A DNA stretch of 64,000 nt from Dipteris shenzhenensis (lineage: Eukaryota; Polypodiophyta; Polypodiopsida; Gleicheniales), in the NCBI GenBank assembly GCA_047967505.1, contig CM106538.1; one strand, given 5' to 3'. The notes below the pieces were generated by a model. That model worked only from the letters and a program-made list of their open reading frames with translations. It had not been told where the DNA came from and did not search any database. The translations under genes were made by a program, and so were the position numbers. Shown one piece after another: positions 22,021 through 32,541 of this stretch. Numbering within the stretch: the stretch's first letter is position 1; each line of letters starts with the position of its first letter.

Positions 22021-22025
22021 CTTGC

Positions 22026-22454
22026 TTCCACATTGCTATTTGGACACTCCGAGTAGCTATAGAAGATTTCTTTATAGAGTTCTTTCAAGACACAATGATG
22101 GTTGGCTGCCCATGCCCATAGGGTCATTGTCATGGTTAAGGACATGGATACCCTCAAATGAATGAGGGTGCAATCCAATGTTATGTATGTGTAATGTGTT
22201 ATGACATATGTAATGTGTGCAATCTATGCAATGTTATAAAAAATCAAGATATGTAGTGTAATTCAAATGTAATCAATGTAAAACAAATGAAATACAATGT
22301 AACACAAAGAACATATGCAGATGCAAAACAAATGAGACTGTCTACTTTAAAAAGGCTTTTCTTCTCCTTGTGAAGTGCCAAAAAAAGGGAGGACGTGCCG
22401 GATGCGTGATATTATCGTGCGGCTCACAAAAGTCGCTCGATGCACGCCCTTCGA
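22026..22454. other. No gene recognised
   Basis: Flank of the copia insertion, with AATGTAATACAATGTAA-like low-complexity DNA at 22180-22330. A possible continuation of the LINE target was looked for and not found. Confidence 0.4.
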
Positions 22455-22850
22455 TCAACTCACGAACTGCCGGATGTAAGCCAGACAATCGCCGCCCAGA
22501 GCAATTGCTACTCCTTGACACTTTAGAAAGGGCTTAAGTGGGCATATACTGCCTTGTTTTAAATTGCAAATCTGGCTCATGCCCATGTGTTGGAAACTAC
22601 TCTCATTCTGATCGTCCATCAAGGTCAGCACCTTCAGGGCATGTTTCCCCGCTGCCCAGATGCAAGCATCTCGGATCTTCGCACTTCTTTGGTTCTCACG
22701 AACCGCGATGACCATTGCAGCACTTGGGTGTGAGATGGAGTCCATGGAATTTCGTTGCATCCATTCCGCCACCCAGGTGCGCAGCTCATTGATAGTGATG
22801 GCCAGCCGGTCTTCCTGCTGCTTGCTTCTGCCTCCACTCTCCTACCAATC
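22455..22850 (-). other. Unrecognised coding-like segment, possible exon
   Basis: A minus frame beginning after TTGGTAG (a usable 3' splice site) at about 22843 reads QQEDRLAITINELRTWVAEW and continues for about 130 codons. It passes through RDACIWAAGKHALKVLTLMD to a stop at 22455. Composition is protein-like and uninterrupted. I know no matching family. A candidate first exon on the same strand lies at 23514-23608, but the phases of the two do not match directly, so another exon would be needed, or this is chance. Confidence 0.3.
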
Positions 22851-23513
22851 AAGCTTTAATTGCTCTCCAAACTTCTGCTTGTGGCCTGAATGCCAGGCGC
22901 CAGTCCTACCACCCCCCTCCCACCTGTGCTAGAACTCGCATCGCACCTCATGATCGTGGAAACAGGTATGGAGCATCATTTTGATCACCGGCAGAATGAA
23001 GACGTGTCGCTTTCAGCAGGATAGTCCAACGTGCTCCCGGCTGACTGGCTTGAAAGCCATAGGCTGGGCCCCCCGGCCCAGTCTACGGGACTCGGGAGGC
23101 TCCCGGCTACGGTAGGTAGTTTCTAGGCCTCCCTCCCTCGGGCCTTTCCTTCCAACCAATTCTGACATGAGGGTTTCGCTTCTTTCATTCGAATTAACAA
23201 GAACCATGCATAGCCTTGAACATGAAAGCATTAGGGGATGGGGCACACAGCCACGTGAAACACGGGGGAAAAGGCATTGTAAAGCAGGCGGAGAAAGGCA
23301 GGAAGGGAGGAGATGGTAGGAGATCAGAGCAGGTGATGAAGAGAGACGACGAGAGGTGCTTCACATAGTGCTTTCCTATATGGGCTCCTCTCTTTTTGCA
23401 GTGCCCGTCATCTGCAAGTCTCTGTTCGTTGCTGTTCTATCGGATTGCATGGCATTTTTCAGATTCAACCACAGAAAGCTGTCCCACGTGAAGCTGCCAG
23501 AAATCTTACTTAC

Positions 23514-23608
23514 CTTGGATCTTTGTCAAATGCTTGTAGATATGAACTTAGAACGGCTTTGGCTCCTGGATTCTTCGCAGCGGCAGGACCCTCGGTCCCG
23601 AAGCACAT
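23514..23608 (-). other. Candidate first coding exon on the minus strand
   Basis: ATG at 23608 opens MCFGTEGPAAAKNPGAKAVL and continues SSYLQAFDKDP up to CCAAG followed by GTAAGTAAG, an almost perfect 5' splice site. It lies 250 bases upstream of, and divergent from, PPR gene 1. A short first exon with a GTAAGT donor is also what PPR gene 2 has. The downstream exon was not identified with confidence. Confidence 0.35.
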
Positions 23609-23861
23609 TAGCGTCTTTTAGCACACTGACAAGAAAAGAACCAACTGTACCTGTTGCTGGAAGCTTCTCATCATGCAGTGTTAAAATTCTCAGGCTAGCG
23701 TTTATCCTTGTAGACCTATTCTGTTTTCTAACTGCCCGGACTTCAGACACAAAAGCGCACTACAATCGACAAGAGATGCAAACCTCACTTCGTCAAATCA
23801 GAGCTAGACACGGTCCAGGCTACTCTGGTTGTGGTTTCACGCTGTATGATATATTCCTTCA

Positions 23862-26420
23862 ATGACGATGCAAAACCTATTCTGCAAGATCGGCCGTTTA
23901 ACTGAGGCACTAGACTTTCTGAATGATACGAACGGACAGGGTTTGAAGGGTTACTCTTATGCTTACCTTTTACAGGGGTGTATCAAGCTGAAAGCATTAG
24001 TTGAGGGCAAGCGCCTTCATGCTTATATAACTATAAGCGGACTCGAGCAAGACACATTCATTGGGAGCACCCTTATCAGAATGTATGTCCAATGTGGAAG
24101 TCTGATAGATGCACGCCACGTGTTTGACCAGATGCGCACACGTAATTGTTTCACTTGGAATGCTATAATTGCAGCGTACTGTGAATGTGGCCATTGTAAT
24201 GAAGCTTTGCAGCTCTTTTACATGATGCAAAAAACTGAATTAAAGCCAAACAAATTCATCATCACAAGTGTCCTCAAAGCCTGTGCCAGCCTTACCATAC
24301 TTAAAGAGGGCAAAAGAGTTCATGCATATATCACTCAAAGTGGTATTGAACTGGATGCAATTGTGGAGGCTGCCCTTGTTCACATGTATATCAAATGTGG
24401 ACATGGTGATGAAGCTTTAAAACTGTTGTACAAGATGCAAGCAGCTAATGTGAAATTGGACAAGGTCACTATTATAAGTATCCTCAAAGCCTGTGCAAGC
24501 CTCAAAGTCCTCGAAGAAGGCAAAAGAGTTCATGCATATGTCATTGAAGCTGGAATTGAGTCCAATCCGTGTTTGGAGGCTGCCCTTGTTAACATGTATG
24601 TCAAGTGTGGAAGCCTGGAAAGTGCACACACTGTGTTTGACAAAATGTCTGAACCAACTGTTGTCTCATGGACTGCCATGATAGCAGGGTATGCACATGG
24701 TGGCTGTTTCAACGAGGCTCTAATACTTTTCCAGGAGATGAGACTGAAATCTGTCGAGCCGGATGTGGCCTCCTGGAATGCAATTATTGCAGGGTATGGC
24801 CAGCATGGGTGTAATTCAACAGCTCTCAAGATTTTTGAGCAAATGCAACAAGAAGGCTTCAAGCCAAATGTGGTTTCATGGAATGCAATGATTGCTGGAT
24901 ATGCTCAGCATGGCTGCATGCAGGATGCTCTCAAACTCTTCAAGCAAATGCAATGGGAAGGCATAAAACCAGATGTGGTCACTTGGACTGTGATGATTAG
25001 AGGGCACACCCAACATGGGCACGTTGAAGAGGCTCTTAAACTTTTTGTACAGATGCAACAGGGAGGTATCAAACCGGATGTGAAATCATGGACTGCAATA
25101 ATCTCAGATTTTACTCATCTGGGACGAGATGAGCAAGCTCTTGCACTTTTTCAACAAATGGAACAGGCAGGTCTAAAACCAAACGCAATCTCATGGAACA
25201 CAATGATAGCAGGGTATTCACAGCATGGGCGCTTTAATGATGCCCTTGGATTTCTTCAAAAAATGCAGCAACAGGGCGTAAAGCCTGACGTGATATCTTG
25301 GAATGCAATAATTGCAGGGTATATGCAGCATGGACATGGAGAGAAGGCTCTTCAATTATTTTCCCAAATGCAAGTTGAAGGCATCAAACCAGATGTGTCC
25401 TCTTGGAATGCAATCATTGCAGGGTATGTGCATCAAGGTTGTGCTGGGGAAGCTATTGCACTTTTCAAGCAGATGCAACAGAGAGCTGTCAAGCCAAATA
25501 GTATGACTTTCACTAGCATTCTCAGTGCATGCGCCAGTGTGTTGGCCTTAACATATGGCAAGGGGGTCCACACTCAAATAATAGAGATTGGGTTTGAATC
25601 AGTGTGTTGTATAGGAACTGCCCTTGTTGACATGTATGCGAAATGTGGTGATCTACGGAATGCATGGTTGATTTTTGAGAATTTGATCGGTTGTGATGTT
25701 GTTTCATGGACGGCAATGATTGCAGGCTATGCCATGCATGGGTATGGAAAGGAGGCTCTTCATCTTCTTCACAAAATGAAACAGAAACGATTGAAGCCGA
25801 ACCATGTTACATTTACCACTATTCTTTCTGCTTGCAGCCATGCAGGCTTAATGGATGAAGGCCACCATTGCTTTCATTCCATTAGCCAAGATTTTGGTAT
25901 GATACCGACCAAAGAACACTATGCTTGCATGGTGGATCTACTTGGCCGTGCAGGGCACCTAAGTGAGGCAGTGACATACATCGACAATATGCCCATGCAA
26001 CCTCACCCTGCACTGTGGACAGCTTTACTTGGTGCCTGCAGAATACATGGCAATGTTGAGCTGGCAGAACAGGCAGCGCAATATGCTATCAACTTAGAGC
26101 CATGGAATGCGTCTCTTTATGTGCAGTTGTGGAATATTTATGCAGTAACGGGCAGGAGGGAAGGGAAAATGAAGCTAAGGCAGGAAATGAACGAAAAAGG
26201 CATCAAGTGTTTATTGAGGCCTGAGCACCTTGAAATTAATTGTAAAGAGCAAGGACTTGTGATCGTGGACAAAGGTCACAGTCAGGCCATGGGGATCTAT
26301 GAGACATTCGAGGGCTTGGATAGTGAGATAATGGCAGCTTGGTGTATGCATAAGACAGGTAGCATGCTGCCTGGCATGGATGATGCAGAGGTAGAACAGT
26401 CACTTTTGTGGTCACATTGA
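23862..26420 (+). CDS. PPR gene 1: PLS/E-class pentatricopeptide-repeat protein, 852 aa
   Basis: This is a predicted organelle RNA-binding protein of the plant RNA-editing PPR class. There is no intron in the coding region. An in-frame TGA 15 bases upstream fixes the start to ATG 23862, or 23868 (MTM). Canonical L/S motifs fill residues 30-266, for example GKRLHAYITISGLEQDTFIG, VFDQMRTRNCFTWNAIIAAY and LKACASLKVLEEGKRVHAYV. Residues 267-546 are eight perfect tandem 35-residue motifs of the type VVSWNAMIAGYAQHG...EGIKPD. Further L and S motifs follow, then the E1 region (WTALLGACRIHGNVELAEQA) and an E2-like segment ending near GHSQAMGIYETFEGLDSEI. There is no DYW deaminase domain, so it would need a partner supplying DYW in trans if it edits. 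No obvious transit peptide is seen. A poly(A) signal follows at 26444. Confidence 0.93.
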   Translation: MTMQNLFCKIGRLTEALDFLNDTNGQGLKGYSYAYLLQGCIKLKALVEGKRLHAYITISGLEQDTFIGSTLIRMYVQCGSLIDARHVFDQMRTRNCFTWNAIIAAYCECGHCNEALQLFYMMQKTELKPNKFIITSVLKACASLTILKEGKRVHAYITQSGIELDAIVEAALVHMYIKCGHGDEALKLLYKMQAANVKLDKVTIISILKACASLKVLEEGKRVHAYVIEAGIESNPCLEAALVNMYVKCGSLESAHTVFDKMSEPTVVSWTAMIAGYAHGGCFNEALILFQEMRLKSVEPDVASWNAIIAGYGQHGCNSTALKIFEQMQQEGFKPNVVSWNAMIAGYAQHGCMQDALKLFKQMQWEGIKPDVVTWTVMIRGHTQHGHVEEALKLFVQMQQGGIKPDVKSWTAIISDFTHLGRDEQALALFQQMEQAGLKPNAISWNTMIAGYSQHGRFNDALGFLQKMQQQGVKPDVISWNAIIAGYMQHGHGEKALQLFSQMQVEGIKPDVSSWNAIIAGYVHQGCAGEAIALFKQMQQRAVKPNSMTFTSILSACASVLALTYGKGVHTQIIEIGFESVCCIGTALVDMYAKCGDLRNAWLIFENLIGCDVVSWTAMIAGYAMHGYGKEALHLLHKMKQKRLKPNHVTFTTILSACSHAGLMDEGHHCFHSISQDFGMIPTKEHYACMVDLLGRAGHLSEAVTYIDNMPMQPHPALWTALLGACRIHGNVELAEQAAQYAINLEPWNASLYVQLWNIYAVTGRREGKMKLRQEMNEKGIKCLLRPEHLEINCKEQGLVIVDKGHSQAMGIYETFEGLDSEIMAAWCMHKTGSMLPGMDDAEVEQSLLWSH
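24660..25499 (+). repeat. Eight tandem 105-bp PPR-motif repeats inside PPR gene 1
   Basis: Each unit encodes 35 residues starting V-x-S-W-[NT] and ending [KE]-P-[DN], with no length variation and no intervening L motif. The residue-5/last-residue pairs in order are T/D, N/N, N/D, T/D, T/N, N/D, N/D, N/N. Confidence 0.92.
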
Positions 26421-26443
26421 GAAGCTGGCATTGCATTTGGGTC

Positions 26444-26449
26444 AATAAA
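26444..26449 (+). other. Poly(A) signal of PPR gene 1
   Basis: AATAAA starts 24 bases after the TGA stop at 26418-26420. Confidence 0.6.
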
Positions 26450-27507
26450 ACACACCTTCAGAGATCGCTTTTCGTATTGTTAAGGACCATTGGGTTTCCT
26501 TCTATTGCCGTAAAGCCACCACATACAGTACCAAACAGTTTGATGTGTGCTAATCACATTCATGGATGGGGCTTGTTCATGTAAGGATCCTTAATGAGAT
26601 GGATGGAACTGGCAACAGTGTGGATGGACTGATTGTGAAAGTTCTAGAATCACTTAGTTATGTACACATCGTTCAGGTTATTGTAATGCCAGATTCTGTG
26701 TGTGAAGTATAAAACTTTTCACTTATGATACAAAGAAATATATAATTGGTTTCATGGTGCTCAGGCCCCAAGAAACACTCAATTCGTGTTTTTGGCCTGC
26801 CCTGCCCTCAATGGGGAAGGCCTTAGGGAACGTTTGGAGCTGAAAGAGAAAATAGACAATTTTTGTAAAATTGTGTGTTCTTGTAACATTCTCGTTCCTT
26901 CAATTTTAGTTGATATTTGTGATTGGTCGCTGGAAGGAGTTGCCATTTGCTGATTTGTCCTGCAGTGCACGTTCGCGCTTCAATTGAGTGTTGAAGACTG
27001 ACGCAGACTGACACACCTCCTTAATCCCTTCGTGTATGACTTTTTTGCCGGAGATGTGTGAGTTTTGCATTGTAGTAGTCACTCACGGTCATTTTCTAGT
27101 CTGGGGTGTCGTTTGGTATTGTGTTAACATCACTTGAGCGTGAAGTCTTATGAGGGTGTGTCATTTGGAGTGGATTGGCATGTGACTCTTTCAAGATTTT
27201 GACGCCATCAGATATTCGGTGGTCTTACAAATGCAACCAAAGGTATGTTTGCCCTTCTTGTGGAGAGCTTGGCGGTGGCCCGATGCTTTCTCCTCTGCTC
27301 GATAAAAAGACGGTAATAGTGCAAATAACGGTACTTGAACGGTGGCTACATGAGCTATTTCGGAGGAAAATGTATATCTAGCATGTCTAGAAGAAGCCGA
27401 TTAAAAGGAGGAAGTTTGATTTCTAAGAGCAAGCACCAAGAGCGGGAGAATGGGATGAAGGAGCAAAATGTGTTGGGGAAGACAAAAGGATTCCATAGAC
27501 TTACGAG
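26450..27507. other. 3' flank of PPR gene 1, no gene
   Basis: No coding pattern on either strand. The first few hundred bases may be 3' UTR. Confidence 0.5.
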
Positions 27508-27900
27508 CTTAGCACATGGGAAGAAATAGGATGGGAATGGGAAAAGGTGGTCTCGAGTGGTCCCATGCATATTTCTATCCTATTCCCATCCCACCATGTG
27601 CTAACCAAAAAAGAACTAGGGATGGGTTTAGGAGGAAGAGGACACATGGCATCATTTCATGTGTTTAAGAGGTGGGGACCTTGTGGGGACGAGGACACAT
27701 GTCATCCTTCCATGTTTTTGAATCCCTAAAAAAGGGGAACCCATTCTGGCTGCCAAGGTCTAGAGGCCATGGTCCAGGATCGGAGAAAAAGTGGCTACTC
27801 CCATTCTAAATCCATCCTAGACCACTTGGTGTAGGATGGGAGTAATGATGATAAAAATATTACCATCCTAAACCCATGCTAGCCCCATCCATGTGCTAAG
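27508..27900. mobile_element. MITE-like element, 393 bp
   Basis: The terminal inverted repeat is CTTAGCACATGG at 27508 and CCATGTGCTAAG at 27889-27900. Subterminal GGATGGGAATGGG / CCCATGCTAGCCCCATCC extends the symmetry. A further inverted copy of the end (CCTATTCCCATCCC..CATGTGCTAA) sits inside at 27579-27603, giving a secondary hairpin with the left end. There is no ORF. Superfamily is unclear because no clean TSD could be read. Confidence 0.6.
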
Positions 27901-29276
27901 GCCCTTACAGCCTCGCTAGCGCAGGGGCACAAAAGAGAGCTTGTTGCCGTTGCAATGTCAAGGTGCAGCATAAAAACAATCAAAACACACGGTGGACAAA
28001 TTGGCGATTCTGATTCCCAAGCCAAAGTTTCAATGCTTTGTGTGTTACGACTTGATAAACATGCCCTTTCGTTTCAAGCGACCTCTTGCTCCAACAATTA
28101 TTACTAGAAGTTTGCAACCAAAAACCTCTCTAATATCCAGCACAATAAATGCATCTTCCCTTTACCTTGACACACATCCTTCATTTTTTTTGGGCAGGGC
28201 CAAAAAGAGGAAAGGAATATTTTGTGAAAGGTTGTCTTCCGGCAACAAGATGATGAAAAGTCACTCATACTAGTGCGGGCAGGGCGACCAAGGATTGTGG
28301 CAGTGAGGCAATAGCAATGAGCTAACTACTCTCCTCTTCCTTGTATACCCTGCCATGGGTCGTAGGAATTGGTCGAGCTTTTTGGGATCAAAGTATCAAA
28401 CGGTTGGTTAGGTAGTCTTAGCGATGGATGAGGTTAGTTTTAGGGCTAGGTTCAATACTTGTGAAGCTTTTTGCAAGGTCTGCTCTGCACCACCTTGTGT
28501 TTAAGCTATGTGAAGCTTTTTGCAAACAAAAGGTATGTGAAGCTTTTTGCAAGGTTTGTTGTGTGCCACCTTTTGTTTAAGTTATGTGGCCTCCAAAGCA
28601 TGATGAACCTGTCAATAGATGATGCACACAATTGACGGGCATTAAGCTCACTCGTTACATTTGTTATGGGGATCGAGGGGTATGACCGATATATTGAGTT
28701 GGGAGGTTGGAGGTGGGGAGAGCTTCATTGCTCTTGCCCAATTCCTCTTGTTGGGTGGTTGCTAGTTGATATGCTTGATACGCTCCTCTATTGAGTCCTT
28801 GAATGAAGGGCTTCAACAGGAGAGGAAGTTGAAGCTAAACGAAGGGACGAGCCGAAGGAAGGGCACCAGCAAACGAGTGTACGTCAACAAACAGAGAGTC
28901 TAGAGTAATGAGTGATCCATGTGCTTAGGTCAACATTATATGGACCGAACCTAGATAGTACTATTGCTGGAAGGATTGTGGCACTCCTGCGGAGACTTGT
29001 TGAGCCAGGAGTCTCCATTAGATGCATGCATCTGATCGGCTAGTCCATTTTGGACTACTTAAGTCATACTGTTTTTGCTTATACTAGGCCAGTTCTGCGG
29101 CCCCATTCAATGCAATTTCGACTAAGGTAGTCATGTGTGGGACTCTGCTCTAATGGTAGCTACCCCATTGACAGGTAGGTGCGACCAAATGTAAATGCGA
29201 GCAAGTGGTACCCAGCATGCCCAAAGAAATTTCAATCATTGCATGTCTTGAGAGTCGAGCAAATTCTTGCAAGAAT
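27901..29276. other. No gene recognised; short direct repeats
   Basis: TATGTGAAGCTTTTTGCAA and variants occur three times between about 28460 and 28550, each before a CTGC/TTGT..CACCTT stretch. Otherwise no coding or element signature was seen. Confidence 0.5.
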
Positions 29277-29521
29277 TCAAAATTATGAGTAAATGAGAAA
29301 AATCAAAGCAAAAGTAGTGTAGTAAGCAAAGCTACACATGTGTTCTCATTAGTGTCCAAGCATAATTTGCCATCTAGGTCTTGAAAGATTCTGAAATCTC
29401 TTTGATACACCCAATGTTTACTAAGCTTTTAAATCCCAACCCAACAACAAAGACTTCAATGGCAAAAAGGAAGAAACAAAGTAGAAAATACGAAAAGAAA
29501 ATATGGTCTGCACACACATGC

Positions 29522-29572
<51 letters not shown>

Positions 29573-30268
29573 AGGTTAAATTAAAAAACAAAAGGAACAA
29601 TAATGCAAACACAAGGATACAAAGATAAATGAATGCCTATATAAGAAAACAAAATGAAACCCCAACACAAACACAAGGGGACTGTTATTATCGTTATTTC
29701 TAAATAGTTATTTATTTACTTTAATCTTAAATTTTTTAAAAATAAATAATAAGAGGGGGGGAAGTAAAACTAAATAGATACCTCAGAGTGGATGACCTTC
29801 AAAAATAAAACAAACCTAAGAACTAACATGAAAATGGGCTTTAAATCTCCCCAATCTAGATTTTGATTCTATGTTCAAGGATCCTGAAGATAAATAACTA
29901 AATTGAGAGATAATGGCACTCTTACTTGGGCAAAGACAAGAGAATCTATAGAACTAGGAATGCAATCACTCCATATTTAGCCATATCAAAGATGTTGGAG
30001 TCAATGTGAGGCATTTGTATGATATTCAACACAAATACTCAAGTTTTTGTGTTTGTCATAGCTATTTGTTTCTTCCTTTTTACTATTGAAGTTTTTGTTG
30101 TTGGGTTGGGATTTAAAAGCTTAGTAAACATTGGGTGTATCAAAGAGATTTCAGAATCTTTCAAAACCTAGATGGCAACTTATGCTCGGGTACTGATGAG
30201 AACACAAGTGTAGCTTTGCTTACAACCTTACTTTTGATTTAATTTTTTTATTTACTCATAATTTTGTT
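29277..30268. repeat. Large inverted repeat, arms about 204 bp
   Basis: 29277-29480 and 30065-30268 are reverse complements with scattered mismatches. Shared words include GATACACCCAATGTTTACTA and GCTTTTAAATCCCAACCCAA. The 584-bp centre has a (GA)n run (29522-29570) and a Penelope-like-type RT tail fragment. Part of the arm resembles 38220-38330, the 3' region of the insertion at 38026-40170, so the arms are probably 3' ends of that family placed tail to tail. Confidence 0.8.
29860..30050 (-). pseudogene. Penelope-like-type RT, C-terminal tail fragment
   Basis: Minus-strand HIDSNIFDMAKYGVI-like coding near 30020-29975 matches MPHIDSNIFDLAKYGVISSQ of the longer copy at 38412-38729. Stops interrupt the rest. 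Confidence 0.6.
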
Positions 30269-30388
30269 TAAAGTCACTTATTAAATCGCTTCTTTCCTTT
30301 GTTCTTTTCTTATTTTATAAAAAATTTAATTTGAAAGATCGGATATATTCTCTGTGTGTGTGTACATACATACATATATACATATGTA

Positions 30389-30419
<31 letters not shown>

Positions 30420-30473
30420 CTCTTTGGGAATGTTCCTGGATTCATCTAGGTATATACGCATATACATACCTAT

Positions 30474-30641
30474 GTACATAGTTTTGTGAAGAAGTGTTTT
30501 GAGCATCTTATTTGTGGCTTTCTGTTGACCATTTGCCCTTGGGTAATATGTCGCATATTTCTTGTGTTGAATCAGAAATAGCCAAGATGATGAATTGAAT
30601 TGAATCCCTTGATTCAACATGATTTTAATGAGGCATCCGAA
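30474..30641 (-). pseudogene. Ty3/gypsy integrase core fragment
   Basis: IMLNQGIQFNS, then HKKYATYYPRANGQQKATNK and MLKTLLHKT match the second half of the gypsy integrase core. The family pattern is DRGSQF...YHPQANGQ.E..NK.L, with the catalytic Glu position here read as Lys. About 56 codons, then microsatellite. Possible gypsy protease wording (DVSITSTLVVNGSACCSLI) lies on the opposite strand at about 30757-30815 and is uncertain. Confidence 0.7.
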
Positions 30642-31068
30642 TCTGCAGATGATAAAGAGCATGCCAACCTCCTTAGAGATTTTTTTAGCCCGAAGCCTCC
30701 ATCACTGAAACCATGTGATTTTGAATTTTTACATCGATCATGGGTAATTTGTCACAGATTGATGTTTCAATTACTTCTACCCTTGTGGTCAATGGCTCTG
30801 CATGTTGTTCATTGATTGAGGGAATTTGGATGAATTTTGTGCAACGTGGAGTGAGGTTCAACAATTCCCTGATGGAATTCATCAAGTTCTTAATTTCCAT
30901 AATCTGCTCCAAACATGCCTGGTTATAATTTGTCTCCTCCGTGCTTCGTGAGGACTTGGCGGTTCCCTTATGTCAAGAGGAAACTCTTTTTGCTTGTGTG
31001 CACGATTGATTTTCTTGTGCCATCTTTTCTTCTTTCCAACGTATCCTTAGCTCGTTTGGCTTCTTCGA

Positions 31069-31880
31069 AGTCATCTAGTAGTTTCTTAGATCTTAGCATT
31101 ACTCAAACTTCTTTAGGTTTAGAAGTGACCTTGGCCTGTGGGTCCTGAAGTGCAAGTGGAAGCAATGTCTCTCTAGTCGAGCCAGGGAAGCGTAACCTCT
31201 ACTCAGGCGGGCCTGCATTGCCGGTCTCATCGTGAAGATACATCCTGAAAACAAAACCCCCAAAGTATATTTAGCCATATCAAAGATACTTGAGTCAATG
31301 TGAAGCATTTGTATGATATTCAACACAAATACTCAAGTTTTTGTTGTTTATCATAGTCATCAACTTCTAAACCTAAAGAAGTTTGAGAAATGCTAAGATC
31401 CAAGAAATTACAACAGCTTCCAATAGCTATAACCACGAGCTATACAATTAAATTCACAAACTCTTGAATGTAAATTCCTCCACCGAAAGAATTTGGACTT
31501 TGTACATAAAACACTTAAAGTTTGGAACACCTAGGACAAATAAGTCATAAATGAATCTCCGAACTTGACTAAGTTTATGAAAATATCTCACAAGAGATTA
31601 ATCATTGGATAAACTCAAATTCGTAAGTAAAAAGATAGAAGTTTGCTAAGAAAACATCACAATTGGTGCCATTAGAATACCAGTGCTTTCTTGGAATAAA
31701 GAATCTCTCGAGTTGTAAAGAAACTATCTAAGTTTATCCAACAAAGGATATCTTCAACATCTATAACTTTTATGCATCTTTTATTTGTCAGATTAAGGTT
31801 TTTCTTTTCAGATTTCATCCAATAAAAACAAAATGGATGGCTGACTTTTCCACTCTTAACACTTTTCATCTACCTTTTCA
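31069..31880 (-). pseudogene. Second decayed Penelope-like-type RT, with inverted partial copy
   Basis: On the minus strand about 31880-31330, in several frames, are KRCIKVIDVEDILCW, NGTNCDVFLANFYLFTYEFE and FLDLSISQTSLGLEV. These match the copy at 38770-39327. A short inverted copy of the last block (SSFLDLSITQTSLGLEV, plus strand, 31069-31128) faces it, making a second inverted junction (31075-31128 against 31356-31411). An unrelated stretch rich in LSRGYASLARLERH lies between. Confidence 0.7.
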
Positions 31881-31971
31881 TATACGTAATTGAAAATGTA
31901 TGAAATAAGCTTTCCTACTCATGACTTTAGACCCTCCAAATCACATGCACCAAGCAAGATTGGGGTGCACG

Positions 31972-32066
31972 CGCGTGCACATACACACACACACATATGT
32001 GTGTGTGAGAGTGTGAATATGTATATGTATATGTATATGTGCACACACACAGAGCATATCCCCCCT
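31972..32066. repeat. AC/GT and TATG microsatellite cluster
   Basis: Short CA, GT and ATGTAT runs. No coding content. Confidence 0.8.
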
Positions 32067-32156
32067 CCCACACACACACAGAGTATCATCCACAAAAGAC
32101 TTCACGGGTCTATGAGACGAAGTACAAACAACCAAAATGCGACTTAACCAAAGAAT

Positions 32157-32541
32157 TGTTGAGAGCTGTGGTGCCATGAGCACATAGATTAAAGGCTAAG
32201 GTATGGTATAGGAAAGAATCAAAGTAGCCACCCTAGGATGTGGACTACATGATGTGGAGATGTGGATTGAGGATATCCACAAGGAGAGATGTGGATTAGA
32301 GAATCTCACATGTGTTGACTATTCAAAGGGCACTCTCTATATAAGAGGCCTATCATGTATTGTTGAGTACAAGGAAGAAATGCACATTCACTCAAGATTT
32401 TGTTTATGAGTCTAAGCTAATCTATCTTGGAACCTAATTGACTTGAGGTACATGTCATAGGCACTCTCTTCATCATGTTTCCACACAGGTTCCATCCACC
32501 TTAGAGAGCTCCTTAGATCCTGAGGCACACATGTTTTCTCA
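32157..32541 (+). repeat. 5' LTR, 385 bp, with TATA box
   Basis: TCTATATAAG at 32336-32345 is the likely promoter core. The copy at 34876 has the same box at about 35055-35064. The LTRs differ at a few bases only (for example GAGAGCTGTGG versus GAGAGTTGTGG). Confidence 0.92.

Noticed and set aside
23356-23865. 169-codon plus frame overlapping the ATG of PPR gene 1 by four bases
   Set aside because: Composition is not clearly coding, it is out of frame with the PPR ORF, no splice pair joins it, and a better minus-strand exon signal overlaps it.
30740-30928. Gypsy protease on the plus strand (DVSITSTLVVNG...CCSLI)
   Set aside because: Only a loose resemblance, opposite in strand to the gypsy integrase scrap and without a DTG/DSG site; not listed as a separate feature.
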